DNA from: Craurococcus roseus
Lineage (GTDB): Bacteria; Pseudomonadota; Alphaproteobacteria; Acetobacterales; Acetobacteraceae
Assembly: GCF_039523795.1 (NCBI RefSeq)
Contig: NZ_BAAAFZ010000065.1
Location: 1-41,118 of the forward strand
Reading direction: 5' to 3'
DNA length: 41,118 bases
The notes beneath the pieces are model-generated. The model saw only the letters and a list, made by a program, of their open reading frames with translations. It was not told the origin of the DNA and did no database searches. The position numbers and the translations under genes are program-made. This document shows positions 1 through 8,822 of this stretch, one piece after another (position 1 is the stretch's first letter; the number at the start of each line of letters is the position of its first letter).

Positions 1-66
1 GGCGCCGCCACCGGCGCGGCGCTGGACGGCCGGCGCGAGCGGCAGGACCGGGAAGCGGCGCGGTGA
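1..66 (+). CDS. azlC: AzlC-like branched-chain amino acid permease, C-terminal tail (partial)
   Basis: Only the last 21 codons are present, open at the window start and ending in TGA at 64-66. The tail is charged and rich in Arg, Glu and Ala, as expected for the cytoplasmic end of a membrane protein. The identification rests on context: the next gene is an AzlD protein whose GTG start overlaps this stop (GTGA), and azlC and azlD are normally translationally coupled in this way. In the family, AzlC is the large subunit of a branched-chain amino acid exporter. The fragment itself carries no diagnostic motif. Confidence 0.5.
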   Translation, partial: GAATGAALDGRRERQDREAAR

Positions 67-377
67 CGCTCCGCCCCGACGTGCTGGCCGCCATCCTGGC
101 GATGGCCGTGGCGACGTTCCTCTGCCGTGCCGGCGGCTACGCCGTGCTGCGCGTGGTCCGGCCGCCGCGCTTCGTGCAGGCGATGCTCAACCACCTGCCC
201 GGCGCCATCTTCATCGCCTTCCTCGTCCCGGCCTTGGCCGGCGGGGGCTGGACCGCCTGGGCGGCGGCGGCGGCCACGGTCGCGGCGCAGATCGCCTTCC
301 GCCGCATCGCGGTCTCCATCGCCGCGGGCGTCCTGTCGCTTTGGCTCCTCCGGGCCGCGACGGCCGGCGCCGCTTGA
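63..377 (+). CDS. azlD: AzlD family branched-chain amino acid transport protein
   Basis: This 104-residue, strongly hydrophobic protein has about three to four membrane segments (roughly residues 7-25, 42-60 and 65-100), which is the normal size and shape of AzlD. The segment RPPRFVQAMLNHLPGAIF is typical: in AzlD, a conserved charged and proline region leads into the second helix. AzlD is the small subunit that works with AzlC in branched-chain amino acid export across the inner membrane. The GTG start at 63 overlaps the upstream stop by the GTGA arrangement, which supports both the start and coupling with azlC. The gene converges on the SMP-30 gene at 491-1417. Confidence 0.85.
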   Translation: MTLRPDVLAAILAMAVATFLCRAGGYAVLRVVRPPRFVQAMLNHLPGAIFIAFLVPALAGGGWTAWAAAAATVAAQIAFRRIAVSIAAGVLSLWLLRAATAGAA

Positions 378-490
378 GGACGGGCCGCGACGCAGAACTC
401 GGAGCGGGGAACGAAAAAAGTATGCCGCGCCTATGGGCCGGGATCGGCGAAGGCGGGCAAGGAAGCAGGCGCCGCCTCCCCCACCCGGCC

Positions 491-1417
491 TCAACCGAAG
501 GGCAGCTTCAGCCCCGGTTCGTCCCACGCCATCGCCGCGAGCTTCCCCGTGGTCGAAAGGGTCACGAACGCCGTGCGCATCCCCTCGCCGCCGAAGCAGA
601 TGTTGGTCGGCATCCGCTCCGGCATGGGCGCCACGCGCAGGATCTCGCCGCGCGGCGACACGGCGGTGATCTCGCCCGACACCAGGGTCGCCACGCAGAC
701 GTTGCCCGCCGCCGTCACCGCCAAGCTGTCCAGCCGCCGGTAGCCGGGGAACTGGCACAGCACCCGCCCGCCGTTGGTGCTCGGCCAGGGCTCCTTCCTG
801 AGCCGCCCCGGCTCCTCCACGTCCCAGGCCCAGAGCCGGCCCGTCTCGGTCTCCGCCACGTAGAGCACCGCGCCGTCGGGCGAGAGGCCGATGCCATTGG
901 CGCCGCCGAAGACCGGGTAGGCCACCTCCACGATGCGCGAGCCGTCCGCCTCCGCCCAGTAGACGCCGCCGTGGTCGCGGTCGCGCCGGCGCACCTTGCC
1001 GAGGTCGGTGAACCAGAAGCCCCGGCGCGGGTCGAACACGATGTCGTTCGGGCCCTTCAGCGGGTTGTCGCCGCACCGGTCGTACAGCCGCTCCACCGCG
1101 CCGGTGGCCGGGTCGATGACCTCGATGCGCCCGCCGGAGTAGTCCGCCCCCTGCCCCAGCGGCCGGAGCATCCCCGCCTCCTCGTGCCAGGCGAAGCCGC
1201 CGTTGTTGCAGCAGAAGATCCGCCCGTCCGGCCCGAAAGCGATGCCGTTCGGGCCGCCGCCAGGCGTGGAAACGACGGTTTTGGTCCCGTCCGGCGCCAC
1301 GCGGGTCAGGCGTCCGGCGGCGATCTCGACCAGGAGGACGCCGCCGTCGGGCAAGGCCACCGGCCCTTCCGGGAAACGGAGTCCGTCCGCCAGCACCCGC
1401 ACGCCAGGCTCGCCCAT
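491..1417 (-). CDS. SMP-30/gluconolactonase/LRE family protein
   Basis: This 308-residue protein is a six-bladed beta-propeller of the SMP-30/gluconolactonase family, whose members hydrolyse lactones with a divalent metal in the central channel. The expected metal ligands can be placed: Glu17 in FPEGPV, Asn175 in GANGIGLSPDG and Asp230 in RLDSLAVTAAGNV. Blade motifs such as PNGIAFGPDGRIF and PNDIVFDPRRGFWFTDLG are clear. There is no signal peptide, so it should be cytoplasmic. The ATG at 1417 has a strong ribosome site, GGAGGGC, just upstream. The substrate is unknown: such genes are annotated as gluconolactonase or as lactonases of sugar catabolism, and the neighbours here (glycosyltransferases, azlD) do not decide it. 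A second, exported paralogue lies at 21914-23024. Confidence 0.88.
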   Translation of the reverse strand: MGEPGVRVLADGLRFPEGPVALPDGGVLLVEIAAGRLTRVAPDGTKTVVSTPGGGPNGIAFGPDGRIFCCNNGGFAWHEEAGMLRPLGQGADYSGGRIEVIDPATGAVERLYDRCGDNPLKGPNDIVFDPRRGFWFTDLGKVRRRDRDHGGVYWAEADGSRIVEVAYPVFGGANGIGLSPDGAVLYVAETETGRLWAWDVEEPGRLRKEPWPSTNGGRVLCQFPGYRRLDSLAVTAAGNVCVATLVSGEITAVSPRGEILRVAPMPERMPTNICFGGEGMRTAFVTLSTTGKLAAMAWDEPGLKLPFG

Positions 1418-1457
1418 GCCGCCCTCCTCCCCGTCGCGCGGGGATGATGCGGCCGGC

Positions 1458-3074
1458 TCACCGGCGGCGCCAGAGTTCCACGACGCCTTCGGTCCCCTGC
1501 ACGGAGCCGGCTTCCTGGTAGCCTTGCTCGAGCGCCGCCTCGATCGCGTGCTGCGCGCTCCGCCGCACCTTGCGCCAGTGCGGCTGGGAAATGACCAGCA
1601 GGTAGGGCCGGCTGGCCAGCACGCGCGCCAGCTCGGCGTCGCTTTCCTGCCCCATGGCCCCCCCGTAGTCGCCCGCGAGCTGCTGCCAAAGCGGCATGCG
1701 CGTCGGCAGCGGCAGGTCGGCGAGGAAGTAGATGATCGGCTCGTAATTGACCACGAACGCGGTTTCGCCCGGCGGCACCAACCGGGAAACGGCCTCGGCC
1801 GCCGCGCGCGGCGGGTCCGGCAGGCGCAGCCCCACGCCGCGCCGGCCGAGGAGGGCCAGATGGTCCAGAACGGGCATGGAGGCGATGATGGCCACCACCC
1901 CGAGGAGCGCGACGCCGGGCCGGCGCGGCGCCATGCGGACCACCACCTCGCGCAGGCCGAGCGCGGCCGCGATGGAAAGCGGCGGCACCCACAGCAAGAA
2001 GTAGTGCGCGTAGAATTTGCCGGGCAGCACGATGCCGAGGGTGGCGCCGGCGAACCACAGCATGGTCGCCGCGACCAGCACGGCGTGCAGGTCCACGCGG
2101 CGGTGGCGGCGCAGCGCCAGGGCGGCGGCCGCGGCCGCGATCAGCAGCCACGCCATCTGCAACAGGCTGGCCAGGACGATCCGCAGCACCACCATGGCGT
2201 TCACGTCCGCGTCCTTCGCCACGTACAGCAGCGGGGCCACGAAGTTGGCGTGGAGGAACGCCGGGAGGTCCCCGCGCAGGGAGTACACCAGGGCCGTCGC
2301 CGCGGTGGGGAGCGCGCAGCCGGCGGCGAAGGCCAAGGCCCTCGGGAAGACGCCGGGCACGGGCATCCCGCCCTTCGAGACGGCCAGCGCCGTCAGGCCG
2401 AGGAAGGCCATGCAGGCTTCCGGCGCCGCCACCTGCTTGATCCAGAGGGCCACGCCGAAGCACAGGCCGATGGAGCCGAACCTGCCCGGCCCGGGCACCC
2501 GGCGCTCCTCCAGCAGGTCGCGCGCCGCGACCATGGCCAGGGCGAAGCCGGCGGTGACGAAGGGCGCGAACAGGATCTCCGTGTTGGTGGCGAGGCCGCC
2601 CGGGAGGACGCTGTGCGCCACGTAGAGGAGGCCGGCGGCGAGGCCGGTGGCGCGCCCGCACCGGGCCAGGACGGTGATGCGGAACAGCAGGAACCCCGTC
2701 GCCGCGACGAACAGCGCCCCCAGCAGCCGGACCGACGCGATGCTCTCGCCGAACGCCAGGAGGCCGGCGGCGATGATCGCGGGCGCGCCCACCGGGTGCA
2801 TGTCCCACACCGCGACGTAGGGCCAGCCGCCGCGGAGCCATTCCCGCGCTTGCAGGAGGTACAGGCTCTCGTCGGGGTCGAGCACCGATGGGATGAAGCC
2901 GAAGCCGCGCGCCAAGAGGGCGGCCAGCACCATCCAGCCGGCACAGGCGGCGTCGGTGAGGGCCCAGGACAAGCGGGTGGGATGGTCGCCCGAGCCGGCC
3001 AGGGCGGAGGCGCGCGGAGGCGCGACGGCTTCTCGTCCGGCTTTCGACACCTGCACGCGCTTCCGCCCCGTCAA
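1458..3074 (-). CDS. GT39-type (PMT_2-like) membrane glycosyltransferase
   Basis: This protein of about 538 residues has around ten membrane segments and a soluble C-terminal domain. An acidic DPDE motif (residues 66-69) follows the first helix; in the ArnT/PMT glycosyltransferase fold this position, in the first periplasmic loop, holds the catalytic acidic residues that use a polyprenyl-phosphate-linked sugar. WDMHPVGAPA and GLATNTEILFAPF are also typical of bacterial GT39-like proteins. The C-terminal part (from about residue 420) contains VVNYEPIIYFLADLPLPTR. The start is uncertain: the frame opens with TTG at 3074, which lacks a good ribosome site, while the GTG at 3056 is preceded by GGGGCGGAAG. 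It is a tandem paralogue of the next gene upstream (3227-4889) and is probably involved in modifying a lipid or surface polysaccharide; acceptor unknown. Confidence 0.8.
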   Translation of the reverse strand: MTGRKRVQVSKAGREAVAPPRASALAGSGDHPTRLSWALTDAACAGWMVLAALLARGFGFIPSVLDPDESLYLLQAREWLRGGWPYVAVWDMHPVGAPAIIAAGLLAFGESIASVRLLGALFVAATGFLLFRITVLARCGRATGLAAGLLYVAHSVLPGGLATNTEILFAPFVTAGFALAMVAARDLLEERRVPGPGRFGSIGLCFGVALWIKQVAAPEACMAFLGLTALAVSKGGMPVPGVFPRALAFAAGCALPTAATALVYSLRGDLPAFLHANFVAPLLYVAKDADVNAMVVLRIVLASLLQMAWLLIAAAAAALALRRHRRVDLHAVLVAATMLWFAGATLGIVLPGKFYAHYFLLWVPPLSIAAALGLREVVVRMAPRRPGVALLGVVAIIASMPVLDHLALLGRRGVGLRLPDPPRAAAEAVSRLVPPGETAFVVNYEPIIYFLADLPLPTRMPLWQQLAGDYGGAMGQESDAELARVLASRPYLLVISQPHWRKVRRSAQHAIEAALEQGYQEAGSVQGTEGVVELWRRR

Positions 3075-3226
3075 ATTCGCCGCCAGGGGCCGCTGTGCCT
3101 ACGCACCGGCCCGGCGCATGGGAGCTTTACCGCCCTTTGCGGCCGTTGGCTGCCGGCGCCTTCACGAGTTTCAAGATTCCCACGTAAAAGCTTCGGTGAG
3201 GTTTGCTCAAAACTCGCAACAAAGTC

Positions 3227-4889
3227 TCATTTCAATTGCCATATTTCAACCGGTCCGCGCTCTTCGGCCACGGTGTCCGCCAAAACGTAGTCCGCCCGCA
3301 AAGCCGCCGTCACCGTGCTGGCCGCCCTCGGCCGCAACTGCGGCCACCAGCCACGATCCACCACCACCAACCGCGGCCGGCTAGCCAGGACCCGTGACAG
3401 TTCCGCGTCCGTGTCGATGTCCGACACCTCCTCGAAGTCCCCGCTGAGGTGGGCGGGGAAGACGAAGCGGGTGGGCAACGCGGCCTTCGCCAGGAAGTAA
3501 ACCACCGGGTGGTAGTTCACGATGAAGATCGGGTCGCCCGGGTCGGAGCGGAGTTCCACCGCCTCCGCCACCTCTTCCACGGGGTCGGGCTGCCAGATGC
3601 CGATGCCACGGTCGAGGCGGGGCGCCGCGTCGCTCCGCCACGCGTCCGCGGCGGTCACGCCGATGACGCCGGCGAAGGCCGCCGCCGCCAGCCGCGGCCG
3701 CGCCATCCGCGCCAAGCCCGCCGCGCCCAGCGCGCCCAGCACCGCCAGGGCGGGCAACCAGATCAGGAAGTAGTGCTGGTAGAAGTAGCCCGGCGCCGCG
3801 ATGGCGAGCGTCCCCACCGCGAACCAAAGCAGCCCGACGCGCACCAGCAGCGTTTCCGGCGCCGCGGCGGCGGCGGCGCCCGGNNNCGCCGCCGCCGCGG
3901 CCCCGGAGCGCCGCCCCGATGCCGGCCAGAAGCATGAGCCAGAGCAGCGTGGCGACTGCGGCGGAGATGGGCTGCAAGGCCTCCCAAGGGCCGAGCCGCC
4001 CGAGCGAATAGCGAAACGGCGCGACGAAGAGGCTGTCCACGAACACGTCCAGCCCGCCGCGCAACCAATAGGCCAAGGCGAACAGCGCGGTGGGCAGCCC
4101 GCACAGGGCCGCGTAGGCGGCCGCCATGCCGAAGAACCGTCGCACCGGCAGGCTCCGCCGCCAAAGCGCGGGGAAGGCCAGCAGGGCGAAGGCGAGGCAC
4201 CCTTCCAGCGCCACCACCTGCTTGATGGCGATCGCCGCGCCGATCAGGAGTCCCATGGCGCAGAGCTCGCGCCAGCGCGGCGCCCCTCCTTCCCGCACCG
4301 CGCGCGCCGCCGCGCCGGTCGCCAGCGCCATGGCCCCGGCCACGAAAGGGGCGAACAGGATCTCCGTGTTGGTGGCGAGGCCCCGGAGTTGCACCGTTTC
4401 CGCGATGTAGAGGAGGCCGGCGCCGACCCCGAGGCCCCGCCCGCCGCCGGCCGCCCGCACCAGCCCGTACAGGGCCCAACCCGTGGCGGCGGCGCACAGG
4501 ACGCCGAGCAGCCGCACGGCGCCGACGCTTTCGCCGAAGGCCAAGAGGCTCAAGGCGATCATCGCCGGGCCGCCGACCGGGTGCATGTCCCACACCGAGA
4601 TCAAGGGCCAGTCGCCGCGCAGCCAAGCCTGCGCCTGGACCAGGTAAAGCCCCTCGTCGGTGTCGATCACCGCTTGCAGGAGGCCCATGGCCCGGAACGC
4701 CAAGGAGGCCAGCAGCATCGCGGCCGGCACCGCCAAGGCCGCCGCGACCCGCCGCAACCGCGAAGGGGCGCGCGGCCACGGCCCGTCTGCGGGCGTCGCG
4801 GCGCCCGTCGCCGCCCCGACCGTCGGCGGGTGGCCGGCGGCGGCTTGGCGGGGCGCCGGGTGGTCGGCGATACGGGTGGTGACGTTCAT
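3227..4889 (-). CDS. GT39-type (PMT_2-like) membrane glycosyltransferase, broken by an assembly gap
   Basis: This second copy of the GT39-type gene starts at ATG 4889, preceded by GTGGGAAAGC. Its N-terminal part has a DTDE motif (residues 76-79) where the neighbour has DPDE, then WDMHPVGGPA and GLATNTEILFAPF, nearly the same as in 1458-3074. The reading frame changes across NNN at 3884-3886: upstream coding runs in one frame to about residue 335, and the rest, VRVGLLWFAVGTLAIAAPG onward, lies in another. The Ns sit in a run of CGG/CCG triplets, so the break is most simply a missed or collapsed stretch rather than a mutation. The C-terminal domain matches the neighbour (VNYHPVVYFLAKAALPTRF). 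About 550 residues in total. The pair probably arose by tandem duplication. Confidence 0.78.
3884..3886. other. Assembly gap (3 N) inside the second GT39 gene
   Basis: Three Ns lie between stretches of GCC/GGC triplets. The coding frame differs on the two sides, so the true sequence differs in length from the three bases shown. Confidence 0.95.
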
Positions 4890-5032
4890 GCTTTCCCACG
4901 GGGTCGCTGCCGGGCGCGGTCCGGCAAATGCCGCTCCCGACCCGGCGCCGCGGCGAGGGCGGCACGCCCGCGCGATGGGCGCTGCCGGCCGCGGCCTTGA
5001 CGGGCCGCACGGCTTGGCCCGAGCGTCCGGCG

Positions 5033-6706
5033 ATGGTCAACCCGCCCCCCGCCGACCGCCCTGCCCCCACCGGCATCGACCCGGTGACGCTGGCGGTGCT
5101 CGACAACCGGCTGCGGGCCATCGTGGAGGAGATGGGCGAGGCGATGCTGCGCTCGTCCTACTCCCAGATTCTCAACTCCTCCCGCGACTTCTCCATCGCG
5201 CTCTGCGACGCGGGGTGCCGGCTGGTGGCGCAGGCGGACCACATCCCGGTCCATGTCGGAGCCATGCCCTGGGCGGCGCGCGCGGTGGCCGACGCCTTCC
5301 CCGACGCGCGGGAGGGCGACACCTTCCTGCTCAACGACCCCTACCACGGCGGCAGCCACCTGCCCGACCTCACCATCCTCGTCCCCGTGTTCGCGGAGGG
5401 CGCGCTGCGCTTCTGGTCGGTGGTGCGGGCGCACCAGAGCGACATCGGCGGCGCCACCCACGGCGGCTACAACCCCGGCGCCACCGAGATCTGGCAGGAA
5501 GGCCTGCGCGTGCCGCCGATCCGCCTCGGCGAGGACGGCGGGCTGCGCGAGGACCTCCTGCGGATGCTGGCGGCCAACACCCGCATACCGCGCGACTTCC
5601 GTGGCGATCTCATGGCGATGGTCGGCGCCGCCCGCCTCGGCCGCGAACGCCTGTCGCCGTTGCTCGCGAAGCACAGCGCGGCGCGGCTGGACGCCGCGGT
5701 CGCCGCCATCCTCGACCTGTCGGAGCGCCACGCGCGGCGGATCGTGTCAACCTGGCCTGACGGGACCTGGAAGGGCGAGGCCTTCCTCGACGACGACGGC
5801 TTCGGGCGCGAGGACATCGCCATCCGCGCCACCGTGACCAAGCGCGGCGACGCGCTGAGGGTGGACCTGTCGGAGAGCGACGAGCAGGCGACGGGCTTCG
5901 TCAACTCCTCCTTCCCCAACATGCGCAGCGCCGTGTGCATGGCCTTCGCCTACCTGCTCGACCCGGAGGTGGCGAAGAACGACGGCGCTTTCCGCCCGCT
6001 GGAGGTGGTGGCGCGCGAGGGCACGATCGTGTGGGCGCGGGAGGGCGCGCCGGTGACGATGTGCACCTCCCACCCCTCCAACGAGATCGTGGAGGCGATC
6101 ACCCGCGCCATGCAGCACTGCTGCCCCGAGCGCGCCACCGGCGGCTGGGGACGCCGCTTCCGCGTGGCGCTCCAGGGCCGCGACAAGCGCCGCCCGGGCC
6201 GCCCCTTCGTGTGGCACCTGTTCCACGCCCGCCCCGGCGGCGGCGGCAGTTCCGGGGGCGACGGCTGGTCCACCGCCGGCGAATGGCACTCCGCCGGCGG
6301 GTTGAAGTTCGGCAGCGTCGAAATGGCCGAGGCGCGCTTCCCCTTGCTGTTCGAGCGCCACGAATTCCTCCCCGGCTCGGCCGGCGACGGCAAGCACCGC
6401 GGCGGCTTCGGCGGCGACCTTTCCCTCCTGGTCGAGAGCGACGGCCTGTGCCGCGCCAACACCGCCGGCGACGGCGCCCGGCACGGCGCCGCGGGCATGG
6501 TCGGCGGGCAGGACGGCGCGCCGCACGACTACCGCCTCCGGCGCGCGGACGGCGAGGAGCGCAAGCTCCGCACCAAGGAGGTCGGCATCGCCGTGGAGCC
6601 CGGCGACCGCCTGCTGGTGCGCTCGGGCGGCGGCGGCGGTTGGGGCGACCCGGCGCAACGCGACCCGGAAGCGCGCGAGCGCGACCGGCGGGAGGGCATG
6701 GCGTGA
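5033..6706 (+). CDS. hyuB: Hydantoinase B/oxoprolinase family protein
   Basis: This 557-residue protein matches the full length of N-methylhydantoinase B (about 550-590 residues). Together with HyuA these proteins form ATP-dependent enzymes that open hydantoin or 5-oxoproline rings, or carboxylate acetone-like substrates; the exact substrate cannot be read from the sequence. Family motifs are present: DPVTLAVLDNRLRAIVEEMG at the N terminus, then SRDFSIALCDAG, LLNDPYHGGSHLPD, RAHQSDIGGATHGGYNPGAT, and a Gly-rich end, RSGGGGGWGDPAQRDPEA. I chose ATG 5033 because the domain begins about 15 residues later; the frame is open upstream to 4928 without family similarity. Its stop overlaps the start of hyuA (GTGA), so the two are coupled. 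It diverges from the GT39 gene across 143 bases. Confidence 0.9.
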   Translation: MVNPPPADRPAPTGIDPVTLAVLDNRLRAIVEEMGEAMLRSSYSQILNSSRDFSIALCDAGCRLVAQADHIPVHVGAMPWAARAVADAFPDAREGDTFLLNDPYHGGSHLPDLTILVPVFAEGALRFWSVVRAHQSDIGGATHGGYNPGATEIWQEGLRVPPIRLGEDGGLREDLLRMLAANTRIPRDFRGDLMAMVGAARLGRERLSPLLAKHSAARLDAAVAAILDLSERHARRIVSTWPDGTWKGEAFLDDDGFGREDIAIRATVTKRGDALRVDLSESDEQATGFVNSSFPNMRSAVCMAFAYLLDPEVAKNDGAFRPLEVVAREGTIVWAREGAPVTMCTSHPSNEIVEAITRAMQHCCPERATGGWGRRFRVALQGRDKRRPGRPFVWHLFHARPGGGGSSGGDGWSTAGEWHSAGGLKFGSVEMAEARFPLLFERHEFLPGSAGDGKHRGGFGGDLSLLVESDGLCRANTAGDGARHGAAGMVGGQDGAPHDYRLRRADGEERKLRTKEVGIAVEPGDRLLVRSGGGGGWGDPAQRDPEARERDRREGMA

Positions 6707-8796
6707 GCGAGTACCGCATCGGCGTGGACGTCGGCGGCACCTTCACGGACGTGGTCGGCATCGCCGCCGACGGCACGGAAACGCTCGCCAAGGCCCCCAG
6801 CACGCCGCAAGACCAGAGCGAGGGCGTGCTCGCCGGCTTGGAGAACCTGGCGGCCGCGCTCGACCTCCCGCTCGCGGAGCTGCTCGGCCGCACCGCGCGC
6901 ATCGTCCACGGCACCACCGTCGCCACCAACGCGCTCTTGGAGCGCCGCGGCGCCCGCGTCGCCATGCTCACCACCGAGGGCCACCGCGATGTGGTGGAGA
7001 TGCGCGAAGGGCTGAAGCCCGAGCGCTACGACATGCGGCTGCCGCCGCCCGCTCCGCTGGTGCCTCGCCGCCTGCGCCTGCCCGTGCGCGAACGGCTCCG
7101 CGCCGACGGCTCGGTCCTCACGCCGCTCGACCGCGCCTCGCTCGACGCCGCCATCGCCGCGCTGCGGGAGGAGGCGGTGGAGTCGGTCGCCGTCTGCTTC
7201 CTCCACTCCTGGCGCGACAACCGGCACGAGCGGGAGGCCGCCGACGCGCTCCGCGCCGCCCTGCCCGGGCTGCACGTCACCCTCTCCTCCGAGGTGCTGC
7301 CGCAAATCAAGGAGTTCGAGCGCTTCAGCACGGCGGTGGTGAACGCCTATGTCGGCCCCGCGGTCGGCCGCTACCTCGACCGCTTGGCGACGCGGCTGGA
7401 AGGCGCTGGCTACCGCGGCCGGCTCTTCGTCATCCTCAGCCACGGCGGCGTCGCGCCCGTGGAGGAAGCGGCGCGCCTCGCCCCCNNNNNNNNNNNNNNN
7501 NNNNNNNNNNNNNNNNNNNNNNNNNNTTCCGGCCCGGCGGGCGGCGTCGCCGCGGCGGTGGCGCTCGCCGCGCGCGGCGCCGCCCCCGACCTCGTCACCT
7601 TCGACATGGGCGGCACCTCCACCGACATCGCGCTGGTCGCCGGCGGCGAGGCGTCGCTCGGCCGCGGGCGCGAGGTGGCGGGCGAGCGCATCGCGCTGGA
7701 GAGCCTCGACATCGTGACGCTCGGCGCCGGCGGCGGCTCCGTCGCGCACCTCGGCCCGGGCGGCACGCTGCAAGTGGGGCCGCGCAGCGCCGGCGCGGTG
7801 CCCGGCCCCGCCTGCTACGGCGCCGGCGGCACGGAGCCCACCGTCACCGACGCCAACCTCGTGCTCGGCTACCTGGACCCGGGCAACTTCCTCGGCGGCC
7901 GCAAGACGCTCGACCGCGCCGCCGCCGAGCGCGCCGTTGCGTCCCTGGCGGAGCGCCTCGGCCTGGAGACGTTGGACTGCGCCGCCGGCATCCACGCCCT
8001 GGTCAACGCCCGCATGGCGGACGGCGTGCGGGTGGCCACCGTGCGCCGCGGCGTGGACCCGCGCGACCACGCTCTGCTCGCCTTCGGCGGCGCCGCCGGG
8101 CTGCATGCCTCGGCCGTCGCGTCCGAACTCGGCCTCCGCCGCGCCGTGGTGCCGCTCTTCGCCGCCGGCCTCTCCGCCTGGGGGATGCTGCACACCGACC
8201 TCCGCTACGAGATCGCGCGCAGCGCCTTGGAGTCCGCCGGCGGCCTGCCGGACGACGCCGCGCTCCGCGCCCTCTTCGACGGCGTGGAAGCGGAAGCGCG
8301 CGCCCGCGTCGCCGGCTGGTTCGGCGGCGAGGTCGCGGCGCGCCGCGGCGCCGACATGCGCTACGGCGAGCAGGTGTTCGAGATCGCCGTGCCGCTCGAC
8401 GGCCTGGACTGGTCTTCCCCCGGCCTGTCGGCGCGGGTGCGCGACGCCTTCCACGCCCGCCACCGCGCCCTCTTCACCTACGACCTGCCGGAAGAGGAGG
8501 TGGTGCTGGTCAACGCCCGCGTGTCCGCGGTCGGCAAGCTCCCGCCGACGCCCCCGCCCGCGCCGCCCGCCGGCCGCGCGCCCGCGGCGCCGGCCGCGCG
8601 CCGCCTCGTCCATCTCGACGGAGGCCCGGCGGAAGCGCCGGTGTTCCGCTTCGACGCCCTCGCCCCGGACCAGCGGCTCGAAGGCCCCGCGGTCGTGGAA
8701 AGCGAGACCACCACGGTATTGCTCCGCCCCGGCGACGCGGCCCGCATGGACGCGCACGGCTGGCTCGACATCGCGGTGCCGGCGGTGGCGGGCTGA
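6703..8796 (+). CDS. hyuA: Hydantoinase A/oxoprolinase family protein (contains an N gap)
   Basis: This protein of about 697 residues is the ATP-binding partner of HyuB. It starts at GTG 6703, overlapping the hyuB stop. The actin/hexokinase-type phosphate-binding motif GVDVGGTFTDVV opens the protein, followed by VHGTTVATNALLERRGARVA, the hallmark of hydantoinase A. After the gap come SGPAGGV, VTFDMGGTSTDIALV (second phosphate loop) and GAGGGSVAHL. The N run at 7486-7526 replaces 14 codons just before SGPAGGV. The frame is kept, so the gap length looks right. With hyuB this makes a two-gene operon; no hydantoin racemase, carbamoylase or transporter is next to it, so the substrate is open (hydantoins, 5-oxoproline or ketones). 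Confidence 0.9.
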   Translation: MSEYRIGVDVGGTFTDVVGIAADGTETLAKAPSTPQDQSEGVLAGLENLAAALDLPLAELLGRTARIVHGTTVATNALLERRGARVAMLTTEGHRDVVEMREGLKPERYDMRLPPPAPLVPRRLRLPVRERLRADGSVLTPLDRASLDAAIAALREEAVESVAVCFLHSWRDNRHEREAADALRAALPGLHVTLSSEVLPQIKEFERFSTAVVNAYVGPAVGRYLDRLATRLEGAGYRGRLFVILSHGGVAPVEEAARLAPXXXXXXXXXXXXXXSGPAGGVAAAVALAARGAAPDLVTFDMGGTSTDIALVAGGEASLGRGREVAGERIALESLDIVTLGAGGGSVAHLGPGGTLQVGPRSAGAVPGPACYGAGGTEPTVTDANLVLGYLDPGNFLGGRKTLDRAAAERAVASLAERLGLETLDCAAGIHALVNARMADGVRVATVRRGVDPRDHALLAFGGAAGLHASAVASELGLRRAVVPLFAAGLSAWGMLHTDLRYEIARSALESAGGLPDDAALRALFDGVEAEARARVAGWFGGEVAARRGADMRYGEQVFEIAVPLDGLDWSSPGLSARVRDAFHARHRALFTYDLPEEEVVLVNARVSAVGKLPPTPPPAPPAGRAPAAPAARRLVHLDGGPAEAPVFRFDALAPDQRLEGPAVVESETTTVLLRPGDAARMDAHGWLDIAVPAVAG
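7486..7526. other. Assembly gap (41 N) inside hyuA
   Basis: 41 unknown bases lie before the SGPAGGV motif. The reading frame is the same on both sides, consistent with a correct gap length. Confidence 0.97.
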
Positions 8797-8822
8797 CGCG
8801 CCGCCGCCGGGGAGCGGCCCCC

